Positions 17,180 to 25,674 are shown, counted from the stretch's first letter. The stretch is DNA of 64,000 nt from Bacteroidetes bacterium UBA7674 (GCA_002483105.1 DLHG01000009.1:13576-77575); one strand, 5' to 3'. Notes: generated from the letters alone by a model not told the origin. A program made the numbers and translations.

Positions 17180-18553
17180 ATGGCACGTTCAGTTACCATT
17201 CTTGGGGCAGGCTTAGTTGGCTCTTTATTGGCTATCATATTAAGGAAGCGCGGTTTTGATGTAACTATCTATGAGCGCCGCCCCGATATGCGTAGTGCAA
17301 CTATAGCTGCCGGCCGCTCTATCAACCTGGCAATGAGTGCCAGGGGATGGAAAGCATTGGAACTGGCAGGGCTGCGTGACGAGATGGAAAAGATCGCCAT
17401 CCCAATGACCGGACGCTACCTGCACCAGGCAGATGGAAGCGCTGCATTTCAGCAATATGGGAAGAACAATGAGGCGATCTACTCTGTAAGTCGCGGAGAG
17501 CTGAATAAGAAACTGATGAGCCTTGCGGAAGAACAAGGAGCAAAAATATATTTCGAACATCGCTGTACTAAAGTAGATGTGAATGCAAATGTGCTGCACT
17601 TTGAAACAGCTGACGGTGCACAAAAGAGCGTGCAGGCAGATCTGCTCTTTGGTGCAGACGGTGCGCACTCTGCTTTGCGCAGTAGTTATGCTACCCGCGA
17701 CAGAGTGAATGCTTCACACTTCTACCTGGAACATGGATATAAGGAGCTTTCTATTCCGCCGGATGCTACGGGTAGCGTGCAAATGGAAAAGCATGCGCTG
17801 CATATATGGCCGCGCAAGAACTTTATGATGATAGCGTTGCCGAATACAGATGGGACATTTACCTGTACGCTGTTCCTGCCTTTTGAAGGTGAACCTTCGT
17901 TCGACAAGCTAAAGACAGAAGAAGAGGTGACGGCTTTCTTTAAAATGCAATTCCCTGATGCCGTGCCGATGATGCCAACATTGTTGGAAGATTTTTTCAG
18001 TAATCCTACTTCGTCACTTATCACTACGCACATCACACCATGGCATTACCAGGACAAGAGCGCGCTGATAGGCGATGCGGCCCATGCTATCGTTCCGTTC
18101 TATGGGCAAGGCATGAACGCCGGTTTTGAAGATTGTACAGTGCTGGCAGCACTGATAGACAAGCATGGTAGTGACTGGAATACTATACTGAATGAGTATG
18201 ACAACAGCCGCAAACCCAATGGTGATGCCGTTGCTGACCTGGCGCTGAATAACTTTATAGAAATGCGTGATAAGGTTGCTGACCCGCAGTTCCTTGAGCG
18301 TAAGAAAATAGAGAAAGAACTGGGCAAACACTACCCGGAGCAATTTATCTCGGTGTATGAAATGGTGTCGTTCAGCCACATACCTTATAAGACAGCGCTT
18401 AGCTGCATACGTGCGCAGGATGAGCTGCTGGGCAAAATAATGGCTGAAGGAGACTTTGCAGAAAATACTAAAGAAGAAACATTTAATAATAAACTGGATA
18501 GCTGGATGAACAGCTATCACAATGCAGTACAACAGTTGGATTTTGGGACATAA
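17180..18553 (+). CDS. kmo: Kynurenine 3-monooxygenase
   Basis: 457 residues. FAD-binding GAGLVGS lies at 9-15, then the family hallmark RSINLAMSARG near 50, GADGAHSALR near 160 and the second FAD motif GDAAHAIVPFYGQGMNAGFED near 300. This pattern is specific to kynurenine 3-monooxygenase among flavoprotein hydroxylases. It converts L-kynurenine to 3-hydroxykynurenine with NADPH and oxygen, a step of tryptophan breakdown and of the eukaryote-like route to quinolinate/NAD. No other kynurenine-pathway gene is nearby. Its last 32 bases overlap the recJ frame. Confidence 0.9.
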   Translation: MARSVTILGAGLVGSLLAIILRKRGFDVTIYERRPDMRSATIAAGRSINLAMSARGWKALELAGLRDEMEKIAIPMTGRYLHQADGSAAFQQYGKNNEAIYSVSRGELNKKLMSLAEEQGAKIYFEHRCTKVDVNANVLHFETADGAQKSVQADLLFGADGAHSALRSSYATRDRVNASHFYLEHGYKELSIPPDATGSVQMEKHALHIWPRKNFMMIALPNTDGTFTCTLFLPFEGEPSFDKLKTEEEVTAFFKMQFPDAVPMMPTLLEDFFSNPTSSLITTHITPWHYQDKSALIGDAAHAIVPFYGQGMNAGFEDCTVLAALIDKHGSDWNTILNEYDNSRKPNGDAVADLALNNFIEMRDKVADPQFLERKKIEKELGKHYPEQFISVYEMVSFSHIPYKTALSCIRAQDELLGKIMAEGDFAENTKEETFNNKLDSWMNSYHNAVQQLDFGT

Positions 18554-20267
18554 GATAGAGAAGCGTTGGACACTAAAGCCTGCAGACGAAAATAAAGTAA
18601 GCGCGCTCACAGAAGCCCTGAAGGTGCATCCTGCACTGTGCAGGTTGCTGGTGGCTCGTGGCATAAATGATTATGATACGGCGAAATATTTCTTTCGCCC
18701 TGAGCTAGCCCATTTACATGATCCCTTCCTGATGAAGGACATGCAGAAGGCAGTGGACAGGATATCGGAAGCAATAGAATGGCATGAACGCATAATGGTA
18801 TATGGCGACTATGATGTAGATGGTACTACATCTGTTGCAGTAGTATATTCCTTTTTGCGGAAGAATTATAAAGGAGAACTTGCCTATTATATTCCTCATC
18901 GTTACAGGGAAGGCTATGGCGTATCTAAACAAGGTATAGACCATGCCTATGCCAATGGATATACATTGCTGATAACATTGGACTGCGGCATTAAATCTGC
19001 AGAGTTGGTTGCTTATGCGCAATCACTAGGCATAGACGTGATCATTTGTGATCACCACACCCCCGATGAAAACATTCCTCCTGCGAAAGCAATATTGAAT
19101 CCTAAGCAAGTGGATTGCAAATATCCATTTAAAGAGCTGAGTGGTTGTGGTATCGGGTTTAAGCTGATATCGGCATTAGCTATACAATGGAAGCAGCCGA
19201 TGGAAACTGCTTATCAATATCTTGACCTTGTGGCTACCAGTATTGCTGCTGATCTTGTGCCTATAGACGGGGAGAACAGGATACTGGCTTATTATGGGCT
19301 AAAACAGGTAAACGAAGCACCATCACTCTCTATAAAGACGCTGAAAGGCATGGCCAATTTTCAAAGACCTATGCATATAGCCGACCTGGTATTTGTGATA
19401 GGCCCCAGGGTTAATGCCGCGGGAAGAATGGATGATGCCCGCAAAGCCGTGGACCTTTTTATAGAAGAAGACGAAGAAAAAATATTGGCGTTGGCAGAGG
19501 CCTTGCAATCGGATAATACAGACAGGAAAGAAGTAGATAAAAATATTACTGAAGAGGCACTGGCACTGATACAAGGAGACCTTGCTATGGAAAGCCGTAA
19601 GTCAACCGTGTTGTACCAGTCGCACTGGCATAAGGGAGTTGTGGGCATTGTAGCCTCCCGTCTGATAGACCATTATTACCGTCCCACCATAGTACTCACT
19701 CTTTCTAACGAGAAAGTAACGGGTTCTGCCCGTTCTGTATCAGGTTTCAATGTATATGAGGCGATACATGAGTGTCGTGATCTGCTGGAAAACTATGGCG
19801 GACACTTCTATGCGGCCGGTATGACCATGGATCCTAAGAAAGTGGAGGAATTTACCGAGCGCTTTGAGGCCGTGGTTACCCGAACAATACCACCACACCT
19901 ACTAATACCCGAGGTGGAAATAGACGCAGAAATACAATTATCAGACATAAAGCAGGCATTTTTCAACATCCTGGCCCAGTTTGAACCATTTGGCCCGGAT
20001 AATATGCGCCCTGTGTTTCTTAGCAGGGGCGTACAAGACTTTAAAGGCTACTCAAAAGTGGTAAAAGACCAGCATATCAAGTTCGTGGTTTGTCAGAAAG
20101 GCCAGGAAGATGTGATAGACGGCATTGCCTTTAATATGGCCGATAAATTTCCGATACTGGAAAAAGGCCCGTTTGATATGGTCTATACCATAGATGAAAA
20201 TGATTTCAATGGTTCTGTGAAGCTACAGATAAGGGTGCTGGATATAAAGCCGTCTCAGAGCAGATAA
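18522..20267 (+). CDS. recJ: Single-strand-specific 5'-3' DNA exonuclease RecJ
   Basis: 581 residues, the usual RecJ length. The DHH phosphoesterase core shows metal ligands in GDYDVDGTTS (96-103) and DHH at 177-179. Later come the glycine-rich GPRVNAAGRMDDA and the DHHA1 motif GGHFYAAGM. The enzyme trims 5' ends in recombination and mismatch repair. The ATG at 18522 lies inside kmo, giving a 32-base overlap; the next ATG would remove about 70 conserved residues, including the KRWTLK start typical of the family. A strong terminator follows at 20295. Confidence 0.93.
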   Translation: MQYNSWILGHKIEKRWTLKPADENKVSALTEALKVHPALCRLLVARGINDYDTAKYFFRPELAHLHDPFLMKDMQKAVDRISEAIEWHERIMVYGDYDVDGTTSVAVVYSFLRKNYKGELAYYIPHRYREGYGVSKQGIDHAYANGYTLLITLDCGIKSAELVAYAQSLGIDVIICDHHTPDENIPPAKAILNPKQVDCKYPFKELSGCGIGFKLISALAIQWKQPMETAYQYLDLVATSIAADLVPIDGENRILAYYGLKQVNEAPSLSIKTLKGMANFQRPMHIADLVFVIGPRVNAAGRMDDARKAVDLFIEEDEEKILALAEALQSDNTDRKEVDKNITEEALALIQGDLAMESRKSTVLYQSHWHKGVVGIVASRLIDHYYRPTIVLTLSNEKVTGSARSVSGFNVYEAIHECRDLLENYGGHFYAAGMTMDPKKVEEFTERFEAVVTRTIPPHLLIPEVEIDAEIQLSDIKQAFFNILAQFEPFGPDNMRPVFLSRGVQDFKGYSKVVKDQHIKFVVCQKGQEDVIDGIAFNMADKFPILEKGPFDMVYTIDENDFNGSVKLQIRVLDIKPSQSR

Positions 20268-20294
20268 AAATTTCCGGGAAAAGGATAAAAAAAG

Positions 20295-20321
20295 AAAAGG
20301 GCCGTATTAAACGGCCCTTTT
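20295..20321. terminator. Bidirectional rho-independent terminator
   Basis: Arms aaaagggccgt (20295-20305) and acggccctttt (20311-20321) pair perfectly around the loop attaa. It serves recJ on the plus strand and the histone-like gene on the minus strand. Confidence 0.85.
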
Positions 20322-20338
20322 CAAAGTTGCTAATTAGA

Positions 20339-20644
20339 TTACTTCTTTTTAGCAGCTTTCCTTTTAGCTGGAGCAGCATTCTTTTTAGGAGCTGCTTTCT
20401 TTGCTGCAGCTTTCTTAGGAGCTGCTTTTTTTGCTGCCTTCTTAGGGGCTGCTTTTTTAGCTGCTGCCTTTTTAGGAGCTGCTTTTTTTGCTGCCTTCTT
20501 AGGGGCTGCTTTTTTAGCTGCTGCCTTTTTAGGAGCTGCTTTTTTAGCTGCTTTTTTAGGAGCTGCTTTCTTTGCTGCGGCCTTCTTAGGGGCTGCTTTC
20601 TTTGCAGCTGCTTTTTTAGGAGCTGCTTTTTTAGCTGTTGCCAT
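20339..20644 (-). CDS. Histone H1-like Ala/Lys/Pro repeat protein
   Basis: 101 residues composed almost only of Ala, Lys and Pro. The motif AAPKK occurs nine times, alternating with AAKK or AAAKK, and the protein ends NAAPAKRKAAKKK. This composition matches bacterial histone H1-like nucleoid proteins, which bind DNA without sequence specificity through a flexible basic tail; such proteins are common in Bacteroidota. Two other frames are also open across the repeat, but they give implausible Gln/Leu or Cys/Phe-rich products. The minus frame is chosen for its composition, clean MATAKKAAPKK start and downstream terminator. The gene contains an internal tandem duplication described separately. 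Confidence 0.85.
   Translation of the reverse strand: MATAKKAAPKKAAAKKAAPKKAAAKKAAPKKAAKKAAPKKAAAKKAAPKKAAKKAAPKKAAAKKAAPKKAAKKAAPKKAAAKKAAPKKNAAPAKRKAAKKK
20418..20531. repeat. 57-bp tandem repeat, two identical copies
   Basis: 20418-20474 and 20475-20531 read as identical 57-base units, each 19 codons in the histone-like gene, and a partial third copy begins at 20532. The unit keeps frame, so copy-number change would lengthen or shorten the basic tail without breaking it. Confidence 0.85.
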
Positions 20645-20692
20645 AAACTGTGTGAATTTAAGGGTAAAAAAAAGACCTTATATAATGGCAAA

Positions 20693-20716
20693 CGCCGAGG
20701 GGGTTAGGCCTCGGCG
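20693..20716 (-). terminator. Terminator hairpin at the end of rpmA
   Basis: Arms cgccgagg (20693-20700) and cctcggcg (20709-20716) pair perfectly, with the rpmA stop codon inside the loop. On the minus strand it is followed by a spacer ending in a run of T, so it can end the rplU-rpmA transcript. Confidence 0.65.
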
Positions 20717-20976
20717 ATAGCTGTATTAAATTCTTTTACTGAAATCAAAGTTTTTGTACGAGTCTTACGAAACTCCACTATACCGTCCTTCAATGCAAAG
20801 ATCGTAAAATCTCTTCCAACTCCTACGTTAGTACCAGGATGATAAACAGTTCCACGTTGACGAACTATTACGTTTCCTGATATTGCAGGTTGGCCACCGA
20901 ATATCTTAACTCCAAGACGTTTGCTCTTGGAATCCCGACCGTTCTTTACACTACCTTCACCTTTTTTATGTGCCAT
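20704..20976 (-). CDS. rpmA: 50S ribosomal protein L27
   Basis: 90 residues starting MAHKKGEGSVKNGRDS, the typical processed-free L27 start, with GVKIFGGQ and RQRGTVYHPGTNVGVG. L27 lies at the peptidyl-transferase centre and its N-terminus reaches the tRNA ends. It is the second gene of the classical rplU-rpmA operon, 40 bases after rplU. Confidence 0.98.
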   Translation of the reverse strand: MAHKKGEGSVKNGRDSKSKRLGVKIFGGQPAISGNVIVRQRGTVYHPGTNVGVGRDFTIFALKDGIVEFRKTRTKTLISVKEFNTAIAEA

Positions 20977-21016
20977 TTCTTTATTACTATTTACAAATTT
21001 AAGTATAAATATTTAA

Positions 21017-21313
21017 TTACGCAATATCGTTGATCTTTATTTTTGTAAGATACTGACGATGGCCGTTCATTTTCTGATAACCTTTACGGCGCTTCTTTTT
21101 AAATATTATCACTTTATCACCTTTCAGATGATCAAGAATTTCTGCTTTTACTTTCATTGAACCACTGATAGCAACATTATTATTGTTGCTGCTCATAAGC
21201 ACTTCTGAAAATTCTACATTGTCACCTACCTTACCTTCCAGGCGATGAACGAACAATTCCTGGTCTTTGATAACTCTGAATTGTTGGCCGGCTATATTAA
21301 CTATTGCAAACAT
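21017..21313 (-). CDS. rplU: 50S ribosomal protein L21
   Basis: 98 residues, starting MFAIVNIAGQQFRV, with the C-terminal L21 signature KKRRKGYQKMNGHRQ. L21 binds domain regions of 23S rRNA. First gene of the rplU-rpmA operon; an exact Bacteroidota -7 element lies 26 bases upstream. Confidence 0.98.
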   Translation of the reverse strand: MFAIVNIAGQQFRVIKDQELFVHRLEGKVGDNVEFSEVLMSSNNNNVAISGSMKVKAEILDHLKGDKVIIFKKKRRKGYQKMNGHRQYLTKIKINDIA

Positions 21314-21338
21314 GACTTCCCAAATAAAATTTGAGCGG

Positions 21339-21346
21339 CAAAGGTA
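21339..21346 (-). promoter_or_regulatory. Promoter -7 element TACCTTTG for rplU-rpmA
   Basis: On the minus strand this reads TACCTTTG, the commonest form of the Bacteroidota -7 box, 26 bases before the rplU start. The predicted leader is about 15-20 bases. Confidence 0.65.
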
Positions 21347-21463
21347 GGATTTATTTTCCTTTCTCCGAAAATAAATTTTAATAATTTATGTGATAGCTGA
21401 CCCAAATCGGGGTAAATAACGGCTTCTTTCCCGATTTTGATACATTTCCAACATCAATAATTG

Positions 21464-21471
21464 TACTTTTG
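21464..21471 (+). promoter_or_regulatory. Candidate -7 promoter element TACTTTTG
   Basis: Exact TAnnTTTG match, with its last base 23 bases before the GH3 gene start at 21494. Confidence 0.5.
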
Positions 21472-21493
21472 GCATCCACAGTAGCCGGGAATA

Positions 21494-22990
21494 ATGAAAA
21501 TAAAATCATTTTTAGCCAAACCTTACGCCTCTATTATACATAATAAGATACGCAAGGGTATGGTCACCGCAGTGGCTGACCAACAGTCTATCCTGCAAAA
21601 CCTGCTTAAAGTAGGGAGTCGCACTATAATAGGTAAGGATATGGGGCTGCCGGAGGTGAAAACCTACGAAGAATTCCGCCAGGCAGTACCTGCAAGGGAT
21701 TACGAAGACATCCGCTCATATATAGATATGATAAAGGAGGGCAAGGAAAATGTGCTGTGGAAGGGTAAACCTATCTATTTTGCCAAAACATCGGGTACCA
21801 CAAGTGGGGCCAAATATATCCCTATTACTAAAGATTCAATTCCTTATCATATAAATGCCGCCCGGGATGCACTGCTCTGCTATATGGCGGAAACAGGAAA
21901 TTCGGCTTTTGCGGATGGCAAAATGATATTTCTGTCAGGTTCGCCGGTATTGGAAAGGATGGGTAGCATCCCCACAGGTAGGTTGAGTGGTATAGTAAAT
22001 CATTATGTGCCACGTTATCTCCGCGGTAACCAATTACCCTCTTATGAAACCAACTGCATAGAAGACTGGGAGCAAAAGCTGGATAAGATAGTAGGTGAGA
22101 CTATTAATAAGGATATGACCCTTATCAGCGGTATCCCACCGTGGATGCAAATGTATTTTGACTGGCTGAGTGAACGTAGTGATGGCAAGAAAATAAAAGA
22201 ACTGTTCCCTAATCTTTCGGTGATAGTGCATGGCGGGGTGAATTTTGAGCCTTATCACGCAAGGCTGAAAGAAAGCCTGGGTGGTGAAGTAGATTTCATT
22301 GAAACATTTCCTTCTTCAGAAGGTTTTTTCGCCTTCCAGGATACACAGACCGAGGAGGGTTTGCTGCTGAATACTAATTCCGGCATCTTCTACGAGTTCA
22401 TTCCGGCCAATGAGGTATTTAATGAAAACCCTACACGTCTTTCCTTGCAGGATGTAAAGGTTGGAGAGAATTATGCGTTAATAATAAATAGCAATGCCGG
22501 TCTTTGGGGTTATAGCATAGGTGATACGGTTCGATTCGTGAGCACAGAGCCATACAGGTTGGTAGTGAGTGGGCGCATCAAGCATTTCATCTCCGCCTTT
22601 GGAGAACATGTGATAGGTGAAGAAGTGGATCATGCCATGTTGCAAGCTGCGAAAGAACACAATGCCCGCATTACTGAGTTTACCGTTGCACCCAAAATAC
22701 AAACTGATGGTGAGCTGCCTTACCACGAATGGTTTGTAGAGTTTGAACAGGCGCCGGAAAATATGGCGGCATTTGCGCACAGTGTCAATAATTCTTTGCG
22801 TGAAAAAAATATTTATTATAACGACCTGATAACAGGTAATATTCTACAAGAGCTCAAGATACGAGTGATGCAAAAAAATGCTTTTATCGAGTACATGAAA
22901 TCGGTAGGTAAACTGGGTGGGCAAAATAAAGTGCCGCGCCTGAGCAACGACCGGAACTTTGCAGATGCCTTAGCGCCATGGCAATTATAA
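21494..22990 (+). CDS. GH3-family acyl-acid amido synthetase-like protein
   Basis: 498 residues. The ANL-superfamily phosphate-binding loop of the GH3 type is present as AKTSGTTSGAKYIP near 97-110. FPSSEGFFAFQ near 275 and YSIGDTVRF near 340 are further GH3 signatures, followed by a C-terminal domain. Plant GH3 enzymes adenylate jasmonate or auxin and join them to amino acids; bacterial members are widespread in Bacteroidota, but their substrate is mostly unknown. The gene stands alone with its own candidate promoter. The family is clear; the substrate cannot be inferred. Confidence 0.9.
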   Translation: MKIKSFLAKPYASIIHNKIRKGMVTAVADQQSILQNLLKVGSRTIIGKDMGLPEVKTYEEFRQAVPARDYEDIRSYIDMIKEGKENVLWKGKPIYFAKTSGTTSGAKYIPITKDSIPYHINAARDALLCYMAETGNSAFADGKMIFLSGSPVLERMGSIPTGRLSGIVNHYVPRYLRGNQLPSYETNCIEDWEQKLDKIVGETINKDMTLISGIPPWMQMYFDWLSERSDGKKIKELFPNLSVIVHGGVNFEPYHARLKESLGGEVDFIETFPSSEGFFAFQDTQTEEGLLLNTNSGIFYEFIPANEVFNENPTRLSLQDVKVGENYALIINSNAGLWGYSIGDTVRFVSTEPYRLVVSGRIKHFISAFGEHVIGEEVDHAMLQAAKEHNARITEFTVAPKIQTDGELPYHEWFVEFEQAPENMAAFAHSVNNSLREKNIYYNDLITGNILQELKIRVMQKNAFIEYMKSVGKLGGQNKVPRLSNDRNFADALAPWQL

Positions 22991-23046
22991 GATAATGCCA
23001 CGTTAATGTAATTCATAGTTAATGTGCTTCTCCAAGCGTGAGTCAA

Positions 23047-23083
23047 TTAAGTTTTTTTAAGCGTTTAGTTAAGTTTTTTTAAG
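23047..23083. repeat. Twin 15-bp direct repeat with 22-bp period
   Basis: TTAAGTTTTTTTAAG occurs at 23047-23061 and again at 23069-23083, exactly 22 bases apart, about two helical turns. Each copy is itself bounded by inverted TTAA/CTTAA-type ends. It lies about 60 bases upstream of the T9SS kelch gene and could be a pair of protein-binding sites. Confidence 0.5.
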
Positions 23084-23139
23084 TGTCCGTTGCCTAACGT
23101 GACAGAGCATGTTCATGTCTTGGATTGGAAACATGTCTC

Positions 23140-24363
23140 ATGAAGAAATTATTTTTACTCTCAGCAATGTTATGTTGCGCAACATTTTTTAGTGCCGATG
23201 CTCAGTGGGCGGCCAAGCAGAATATGACAACACCTTCTGGTTCGAGCGGCATAAGTGCTGTACAATGCTTTAGCCTTAATGGTAAGATCTATGCAGGTGG
23301 TGGATATTATGCTATGTTCACCAATACGAATGACTTCCACATGTATGACCCTGTAACAAATGCCTGGACACCTAAAGGCGATTTGCCCGGAGCAGCTGAC
23401 AGATCCGGAGGCATTGCATTCTCTGTAAACGGCAAGGGTTATATAGGCCTTGGAGCCATGGGTTGGTCTTCTTTAAGTTATACCTATCTCAGCGACCTGT
23501 GGATGTATGATCCGACGACCAACCTGTGGACGCAGAAGGCAAGCCTTCCTGATTCCGGTCGTCATGAGCCGGGCTATTTTGTAGTCAATAATAAAGTGTA
23601 TGTAGTAGGTGGTTCTGTGCAGGGTTCTACTTCTAATGATGTTTGGGAATACGATCCGGCTACTGATGCCTGGACAGATAAAGGAACATACCCATTGGGT
23701 AAGATCAACTCTCCTTTTTCCTGGAGTTCGGCCACCAAAGGGTATGTATCATGTGGGTCTACTTCGCCGGGTTATACAAGCGCCACATATGAATATACAC
23801 CCACAACAAATACCTGGGTGCCAAGGGATACTTTCCCCGGTGGTGCGTGTAGCGATGGCGTCGCCTTTGTGCTAACCAACAAGGGATATTGCGGACTGAA
23901 CAGGAAAGGCACCACTACTTCAACTTATGACACTACATTCTACGCTTATGATATGACCACGAACACCTGGGGCGCCGCAATACCTTTCCCTCATGCGGGC
24001 AGGGCAAACGCGATGGCCACTACAGTAAACTCGAAGGCATATGTTGGTACAGGTTGGAAACCCGCATCTTCAACAGTTTACTTTAAAGACTGGTATGAAT
24101 ATCCTACTACTACGGGAATAGAAAGTATTGAGAATGATAAGGTCAGTTATGCTTATCCCAATCCAAGTAATGGATCGTTTTCGATATCAGTAGAGGGAGC
24201 GGCAGAGTATCAACTGCTTAACCTCGCAGGGCAGATAGTGTCTTCAGGAAAAGTGCCGCAGGATAAAATGATACATACTGAAGAGTTCCCTGATGGGCTA
24301 TACATACTAAAAGTGCGGACAGCTACCAATACAGGTACGCAAATGTTGCAAATAAGAAAATAG
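23140..24363 (+). CDS. Secreted kelch-repeat protein with T9SS sorting domain
   Basis: 407 residues from the ATG at 23140 (MKKLFLLSAMLCC); the longer frame begins at a TTG. A signal peptide ends near ADAQ. Kelch repeats follow, seen as repeated W-x-K-x-x-[LF] and DVWEYDPATDAWT-like units with GG pairs, enough for a beta propeller of about six blades. The C-terminal about 80 residues are a type A T9SS domain (YPNPSNGSFSISV, LLNLAGQIV, GLYILKV). The protein should cross the outer membrane by T9SS and be attached to or released from the surface. Function unknown, perhaps binding. A terminator follows. Confidence 0.9.
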   Translation: MKKLFLLSAMLCCATFFSADAQWAAKQNMTTPSGSSGISAVQCFSLNGKIYAGGGYYAMFTNTNDFHMYDPVTNAWTPKGDLPGAADRSGGIAFSVNGKGYIGLGAMGWSSLSYTYLSDLWMYDPTTNLWTQKASLPDSGRHEPGYFVVNNKVYVVGGSVQGSTSNDVWEYDPATDAWTDKGTYPLGKINSPFSWSSATKGYVSCGSTSPGYTSATYEYTPTTNTWVPRDTFPGGACSDGVAFVLTNKGYCGLNRKGTTTSTYDTTFYAYDMTTNTWGAAIPFPHAGRANAMATTVNSKAYVGTGWKPASSTVYFKDWYEYPTTTGIESIENDKVSYAYPNPSNGSFSISVEGAAEYQLLNLAGQIVSSGKVPQDKMIHTEEFPDGLYILKVRTATNTGTQMLQIRK

Positions 24364-24388
24364 ATGTTTAGGTGAGGAATACAGAGAT

Positions 24389-24415
24389 GCCGCTCTTTTT
24401 TGAGCGGCGTTTTTG
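24389..24415 (+). terminator. Rho-independent terminator after the kelch gene
   Basis: Arms gccgctc (24389-24395) and gagcggc (24402-24408) pair perfectly and are followed by gtttttg. Confidence 0.8.
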
Positions 24416-24417
24416 TT

Positions 24418-24714
24418 TTATGATACTACTACTCTCCGGTTCACACTCCAGGCATTTGGTTTGTCGGCAAAGAGGACCTTCGTCCTGGCCCATGTGTCTT
24501 TAAACAGTTCCGAGAACCGGTAGTGGTTTAGGTGGGTTTCACTTTCCCAATTGGAGTAGGTGAAGAAAATGTTAGGGTTGTGTGCATCCTGCCAAAGTTC
24601 GAGGCGGCTGCATCCATCAAAGTGGCGGATGAGTTCTTTGCGTTCATCAAACAGAAGCTGAAAATTCTCTACTTCTTCCGGGCGGAAGGTCATTTGTACT
24701 ACGCGCACTATCAT
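24418..24714 (-). CDS. Antibiotic biosynthesis monooxygenase (ABM) family protein
   Basis: 98 residues, a single ferredoxin-like ABM domain: MIVRVVQMTF first strand, then RHFDGCSRLELWQD and NIFFTYSNWES, ending with the helix HYRFSELFKDTW. Such small dimeric proteins act as cofactor-free monooxygenases or heme-binding proteins, or have no known activity. Its ATG overlaps the stop of the upstream SAM hydroxide adenosyltransferase gene by four bases (ATGA), so the pair is co-translated. Confidence 0.88.
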   Translation of the reverse strand: MIVRVVQMTFRPEEVENFQLLFDERKELIRHFDGCSRLELWQDAHNPNIFFTYSNWESETHLNHYRFSELFKDTWARTKVLFADKPNAWSVNRRVVVS

Positions 24715-25505
24715 TCAAAAAATATCTTGATGGTGTGATAGATCATGTGGTGTTCCTTATGCAGTTTAAAGCCAAAAAGACTGGCCGCTCGTCCCCTGTT
24801 GATGGCTATTTCCAGGTAGCCCGCGCTATTGAAGCGGCAGAGCTTTTCACTTTCCTTTACACTGGCATAGTATGGGGTAAGCTCGGCTATTTCTTCATCA
24901 CGCATGAACTGTATGCGGAATGGCCGACTATTACCTATCTCATCAAATTGTTCACGGGTGATGTTGATGACTACGTTCTCAAATCGGTCGATATAGATAA
25001 CATGACATTCTACGGTGCTGGAATCTACTTTTAGCTGCCATTGTTGTGGCGCTATTTTCAGCGCACAGCGTGGAAGTTTCAGTTCCGATGGGGTTTTGGT
25101 TTGCAGTTTTGCTACAAAGCCGGCTACGGCATGTATCCAGTCTTTGAAGGTGTGTGGCTCTTTCAACTCATAGCATTGCCATACATTTTCCAGCCCACCG
25201 GGGAACGCCAATGCCAGTATGCCATTATCCGGAGCCAGGAAATATTGTCCGCCCTTCTGACATAACACTAGATGCGGATTTTCGTCGGACATAACATCAA
25301 ATAATATGACATGGCAGGTTCCTCTCGCAAAACTGGGGTAGGCCGCTGCCAATAGATACGCCGCCTGCTGTAAGTGGAATGGCTCACTGGTATGCGAAAT
25401 ATCTACTATGGGACAATTGGTGGTGTGCTGCAGTAAAATACCCTTGGCTGACGCTACGGAAGCGTCTTGTAAGCCAAAATCGGTAAGTAAAGTAATGCAG
25501 CCCAT
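24711..25505 (-). CDS. SAM hydroxide adenosyltransferase (DUF62/S-adenosyl-L-methionine hydrolase family)
   Basis: 264 residues from the ATG at 25505 (MGCITLLTDFG); the upstream in-frame ATG would add 12 residues before this conserved start. The family motifs TDFG (8-11), the ISHT segment near 36 and FLAPDNGIL near 92 are visible, with a C-terminal beta-barrel-like domain. These enzymes cleave S-adenosylmethionine with water to adenosine and methionine; chlorinases and fluorinases are rare relatives with specific substitutions. Hydrolase is the safe reading. It precedes and overlaps the ABM gene. Confidence 0.88.
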   Translation of the reverse strand: MGCITLLTDFGLQDASVASAKGILLQHTTNCPIVDISHTSEPFHLQQAAYLLAAAYPSFARGTCHVILFDVMSDENPHLVLCQKGGQYFLAPDNGILALAFPGGLENVWQCYELKEPHTFKDWIHAVAGFVAKLQTKTPSELKLPRCALKIAPQQWQLKVDSSTVECHVIYIDRFENVVINITREQFDEIGNSRPFRIQFMRDEEIAELTPYYASVKESEKLCRFNSAGYLEIAINRGRAASLFGFKLHKEHHMIYHTIKIFFE

Positions 25506-25674
25506 AGATGTGTGGACAAAAGTATAATGGATAGCCTGCAATCCAAAGCCGAAACAGATGTTTTTGAAGGTATTTTGTTAAGTGAAGCCGATATTCAAAA
25601 ATATTTTTTTGTTTCAGCCGTTATTAATACACTTGTTTAACTTTACCCTGTTTAACTCTATGCCTGAGATGTGG

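Noticed and set aside
20206..20707. Two other open frames across the histone-like gene (Gln/Leu-rich on minus, Cys/Phe-rich on plus)
   Set aside because: Both are frame shadows of the Ala/Lys/Pro repeat; they lack plausible composition and one crosses the terminator at 20295.
24711..25505. Chlorinase or fluorinase reading of the SAM-dependent enzyme
   Set aside because: The distinguishing residues of halide-using members could not be confirmed by eye; the hydrolase group is far commoner.
25582..25674. Upstream GTG start for the beta-helix lipoprotein
   Set aside because: It adds a hydrophobic stretch before a normal lipoprotein signal; the ATG at 25675 gives a standard lipobox distance.
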